A stretch of 64,000 bases of DNA from Chlorokybus atmophyticus. Taxonomy: Eukaryota; Streptophyta; Chlorokybophyceae; Chlorokybales; Chlorokybaceae. Where the stretch lies: assembly GCA_009103225.1 (NCBI GenBank), contig RHPI01002438.1:808516-872515 (forward strand), in the 5' to 3' direction. Positions 60,301 to 64,000 of this stretch are shown here, piece after piece (position 1 is the stretch's first letter; every line of letters begins with the position of its first letter). A model generated the notes under the pieces. The model was not told where the DNA came from. It saw nothing but the letters and a program-made list of their open reading frames with translations, and did not search any database. The translations under genes were made by a program, and so were the position numbers.

Positions 60301-60662
60301 TGTTCTGTCAACAGACAAATGCATGCGGCGTGGGTGTTGCGTGGTTGTGTTGTGTGTATGGACTGAAGCTGGCAATATAGGTGTTTGGCGGCGGGTTCGA
60401 CCATGGCGTCAGCGGTGCATTGGATGATTTGCAGCTGCTTGCTGAGACCGCGGGCATTCTTCAATCTTGCACAGTTAGCAGCTTCTCTGGTGTGGCGTCG
60501 TTCCTGGGAACAAAGCCCCTGCTCAACCTCCTGCCCAACAACACGTATTTTGGGGAGGGACCCAAGAATGTGAACGCGGCGTTCTTGTACGATATTGCAT
60601 TGCTTTGGGAACAACGACATATTTGGTTGGACAAAGTAAAAGATGCACTAAGTTTCCAGTAG
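57387..60662 (+). CDS. Fringe-like plus fucosyltransferase-like fusion glycosyltransferase
   Basis: Five exons, all phase 0, 655 residues: 57387-57593, 58362-58652, 58748-59656, 59955-60233, 60381-60662 (TAG). A hydrophobic leader (FCWCLLLLLLLVGCCC) targets the secretory pathway. Residues about 70-290 resemble a Fringe/GT31 domain: VSIVTSQEGHDRLALMKSTW, LVVGSVHTYFVLSNLVPFL, DHTTPYFLGALP, SFRAGFVLSEGLVRAL and a late CI-containing block. The metal-binding Asp triad expected before TYF is replaced by GSVH. Residues about 370-655 form a second enzyme: WEYNNFRGIGDRIIDFVGAW, then IGLHIRRGDK (donor-binding H-x-R-R-G-D of alpha-fucosyltransferases), FFIATDS and DLQLLAETAGILQSCTVSSFSG. It probably builds or extends surface glycans in the Golgi. 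The second domain could be GT11, GT23 or O-fucosyltransferase-like; donor GDP-fucose is inferred. Confidence 0.82.
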
Positions 60663-61382
60663 GTTACACCAGGACCAGATTTGCACCAGCTTATTTGTCC
60701 TCCTGTGCAGCTGACTGCTTTGGTTTGCGGGACATGCATGCATACGGTATAGCAATGCAAATCACAATGCATGCAGGCACGGTGTATTGAGGTGCTACCC
60801 ATGCATGCGGATTGACCACAACTTACCATTGCAAAGCCTGCTTACTCAGTGCCCAGATCTCAACCACGCAAGTCTGCAACACTTGTGGATTCCGAGCGCA
60901 AGGTCATTGGCTGGCAGTGGATGGGGCCCAAGGGCGCAATACAATGATAGCACTTGATTTGTCTTGCGAAGTTTGACCAGTATGTTGCGATGCGCAGGTT
61001 CTCTTTGCTGCTCACCGCCAACACCGCCGCTACTGCCCACTGCTTGCGCTACTGTTGCTGCCTGAGGGTCTTAGATGAAGGTCCTAGCAATGTCGTAGTT
61101 TATTGTATGAGTTGGGTGATGTGCTCAGCTTTACCTTGGCCCATGCAAAGCCATGCTGATCGCTATTGCTTGCATCTGCCCTTTTGGATGAGCTTGCTAT
61201 ACAGCAATTCTTATGTGCATAGGTTGTTTTGCGGGCTGCCTCTTCTGTCACTGCGCCTCTCCTCCTGCCATCACAGTTGTTGATGCAGGTGGCTTGTTCT
61301 TTGTTGTTAAATGTAGCGCTATTACAATGAGACATTGACAACATCTATCAATCATTGATCTTGTAGTCTAAGCAAAGCCACC

Positions 61383-61436
<54 letters not shown>

Positions 61437-61735
61437 CATTCTGCTGTGAATTGTGTTTAGCGTAAAGCTGCTCACCTCTCTCCTCTTCTCTCCTATCTCA
61501 CACCGCAAGTAAAGGTCACGGCCTGCATGCACTCGCGTCTGACTCACATCCCCTGCTGTGTGTCGCTCCTGCCTGTCCTGCATTGCGTTGCATATAAAAG
61601 GGCCAGCCCCTTGAGTATCATCAACGCTCTCTTACAGCGATAGCACGTGCGTCCCGGACGCACGTTGTTCATAACGGGCCTTGATGTACTCGCAATCGTG
61701 GCTACCAATCAAATAATAACCAAACAATATGCACT
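60663..61735. other. Intergenic with (GA)n tract
   Basis: A (GA)n microsatellite spans about 61385-61433. No supported gene. Probably includes the 3' UTR of the fusion glycosyltransferase. Confidence 0.5.
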
Positions 61736-61975
61736 GGTGGACATCTTGGTCACTACAATTGAGAGTGGCCTGCCCATCCCTTAGAAATATATTTATGGCT
61801 GGCTATAGCGACGACGCTACGGGGCTATTGCATTGTTTGCTGTGTCTATGTGCTTGAGTCTCTTCTTGTCATGCAAGTTGCCGTATTCTTCTGATTGGCC
61901 CCTGCTGCCTATCAAACATTTGTTGTGTCTTATGCACACACACAAGCCACCGGCAAAGCTTGCAGCTGAATGTAA
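61736..61975. repeat. Diverged copy of the 24-kb dispersed repeat
   Basis: Shares TTGGTCACTAC, GAGAGTGGCCTGCCC, GGCTATAGCGACGACGCTACGGGGCTATTGCATTG-type landmarks, CTGTGTCTATGTGCTTG and TGCAAGTTGCCGT with the copies at 24.07 and 24.31 kb, in the same order and orientation, but is more diverged. It confirms a dispersed family. Confidence 0.7.
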
Positions 61976-62600
61976 CTGTTGCATTGCACTAGTTGGGTGA
62001 CGAGGAGATGCACCCCATGTTCACATGTGTGTGCATGCGTGTGTGTGCAAGTGCATACTTGTATTGTTGCTTGTGCTGAGCACGAATTTTACAATATCTT
62101 TGCTTGCTATATCCCACCAATCCAATGCCTAATCAATGCGAGGCTAGTCTAGTGTCCAACAGCTTTTTGCATCACAGCATTGGGTTTTCGCTCCCAAGGT
62201 TGTGATGCAAGTGCGAAAAATATTGCCTGCGCAGCTATTCTACAAGTTGTCTATCTACATGTCAGTAGTTTGGAGCCCTAAATAAAGTGGTGAGAATTCT
62301 CAGTGGCGTGCACATCTCCACAAGCGCCACGACTTCATAGGGTTACACGAACTGCACAGATTTGCACCTACATGCCGGCTTGATCACAGAACCATCCAAA
62401 TCTGATGTTGTGAGGGGATGCAATAGTAGTAGCTCGTGCAAATTTGGTTATCTCTTTCCTTGGCCTGAGCAGCCTTTTACACACGTGTCGCCTGCTGGAG
62501 CGCCTGAACTGAAACACCACAAAGACACAGGTAGTATCAATCACTGCTTGATGAGAATGCCATTAAGAAAAGGCATCAGGAGTACTGCAGTGGGGGAAAC
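61976..62600. other. No supported gene
   Basis: (GT)-rich stretch near 62020-62050. The region near 62360-62530 may hold the last exon of the minus-strand gene to the right (a CVKGC-containing frame read on minus). Confidence 0.4.
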
Positions 62601-62639
62601 AAAAAGCAACAACCAACAAATGACTGCCACACAGGTCGC

Positions 62640-64000
62640 ACCATTTGGCCAGTTGACAGGTGCAGCATTGCCAACTTGCACGCCTTGGAAGTTGGCCCGC
62701 TTTCCAGCGAGGAAGAACTGGAAAACTCGTGTTATGCGGCGATCCCCTCGCGTGTCCAGTGAGATGCTGAGAGATCAGACATCACGACAACTTCATCAGT
62801 GCCAGTAACATATATACCCGCTGAGAGTTATAGAACTTGTGCTGGCATGGGCTGGCATGAAAAGCAAATGCAGCAACTCACCTGTATGTTACGTCAAAAG
62901 TGCCAGTGCGGTAATCAAACTCAGTCTGCCAGAAGTCCTTGCCATTGACAGCCTGGTTGATTGTGCTCCACCGTCTACCGTTCTGGATCTGCAGAATAGG
63001 GTTGTCGTAGCCAGTGACCCCGGTAAAGGTTATGGCGGAGTACCCGACGCCACCATTGAGGGAGAATACCGCTCGGTTGTTTGTAACCTGCAAGAGTGAC
63101 ATTGTTGTGTGCTTGAGCGAGTAAGGCCGGAAAGCTGCTTGCAAGGAGCAGCTTTGTTGGTGATTCGTACCTGAATCAAGATTGGGCGCGCTCGAATCAA
63201 CCTGCCAGTGCTCACACGAATTTGAATGTAGTTTCCTTGGGCGTATCTCTCCATCAAACGCCAGCTGTCTTGCATGCGGCTCAGAGCACTGCGCAGGTTT
63301 CCATTGGTCCCAAAATAGTCATCCGCGTACTTGGGCAGCACCACCTGCAGATGAGCACGCAAGAGACACATGCGTTACACACCAGAATATGCTTACAACA
63401 ATCAAGCTTGTGTGCTCTTGCGCACAAGCGTGCACCAATCTGATACACACCTGTTCGACTACAAATTGCACGTAATCACCGGGCCGCATAGTGGTGGTGC
63501 CAGGCGGGTGCGTGATCTCTAACACACTCACAGCTCCGCCAGGTGCTGCTGTGGCGCCACTTATGATGCCGCGCTCTGCAGAAGGCATGATGTTGTGAGA
63601 ACTGATTCAGGAACAGACTGCCTGGGACGGGGCACAGCGCACACATGCGCACAATGCACAGAACATGGGCTACTTCTTGTGCCTTGGCACTGACCAGAAA
63701 ACCAGGCGTTGACATAGCGGCCATTCACTTTGCCAACCCAGTCTCGCAGGACCCATCCACGGCTAGCAAGTGCTATGTCAGGCCTGCAAGTCAGAACAAT
63801 AGTTGTGACACATTGCTGCATAGATGCTGTTCGTGAAGCATCCCTTTGATGAGGCAGTACAGCCATCGGACAAACTTACGCGTCACCAGGCCGTCTTGGA
63901 GCACCAGTCATAGAGAACCATGTGTATCTATTCTTCAACTCGACCAGTGGGAAGCGGTAGGCTCCATTCCAAATGTCATTTGCTGGGTTGATCACAAGGT
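62640..64000 (-). CDS. Unidentified, probably secreted beta-rich protein (partial)
   Basis: The gene enters from the right edge. Clean exons: 63880-64000 and beyond, 63695-63783, 63451-63575, 63171-63344, 62882-63087, about 62640-62766; phases agree through 62766. Segments include NDIWNGAYRFPLVELKNRYT, GWVLRDWVGKVNGRYVNAWF, TMRPGDYVQFVVEQ, DSWRLMERYAQGNYIQIRVS, NNRAVFSLNGGVGYSAITFT, NGRRWSTINQAVNGKDFWQT and RITRVFQFFLAGKRANFQGV. Many Asn, Gly, Tyr and alternating hydrophobic residues suggest beta-sandwich or carbohydrate-binding structure. I recognise no family. The N-terminus is outside the window and the last exon is uncertain. Confidence 0.6.

Overview
This is eukaryotic nuclear DNA. Its genes are split by many short GT-AG introns (a few look GC-AG) and lie on both strands with no operons. 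It carries chromodomain LTR retrotransposons, microsatellites, and telomere-like AAACCCTA boxes near gene starts. The gene set (glycine-rich-domain protein with DUF1399, GH3 beta-glucosidase, universal stress protein, an 11-knuckle CCHC protein, fringe/fucosyltransferase-type enzymes) suits a green alga or another protist. The species cannot be named from sequence alone. Single N bases sit inside or beside two (CT)n and two poly-C runs, so those run lengths are not reliable.

Layout. 1-8.2 kb: mostly gene-poor, with a decayed Ty3/gypsy polymerase (about 1.7-2.4 kb), simple repeats and unplaced coding-like fragments near 6.0-6.9 kb. 8.26-11.73 kb (-): glycine-rich domain-containing protein. 14.18-19.02 kb (+): membrane-anchored GH3 glycosidase. 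20.31-21.20 kb (-): universal stress protein. 23.9-24.6 kb: tandem copies of a dispersed repeat that recurs at 61.7 kb. 25.36-26.00 kb (-): small four-exon gene. About 26.37-34.58 kb: a Plavaka-type (CACTA-like) DNA transposon. It has a decaying transposase on +, and on - an OTU-type cysteine protease-like gene, a Cys-rich ORF, and a phage/bacterial-type cytosine-5 DNA methyltransferase preceded by a Tudor-like module. 34.78-36.63 kb (+): unidentified multi-exon gene, followed by a 53-bp minisatellite. 39.22-40.98 kb (-): CCHC zinc-knuckle protein. 41.98-44.26 kb (+): thioredoxin-domain membrane protein. 45.83-47.65 kb (-): type II glycosyltransferase. 49.75-56.60 kb: a young chromovirus with gag and pol in the same frame, separated by one UAG. 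57.39-60.66 kb (+): a fringe-like plus fucosyltransferase-like fusion enzyme. 62.6-64.0 kb (-): an unidentified gene running off the right edge.

Gene interplay. Three host genes (GH3, the 46-kb glycosyltransferase and the 58-kb fusion enzyme) look like secretory-pathway, surface-glycan enzymes. The strongest candidate for something undescribed is the Plavaka element, which couples a transposase to a DNA methyltransferase and an OTU protease. All three of its long ORFs are damaged in this copy, either by mutation or by homopolymer base-calling error.
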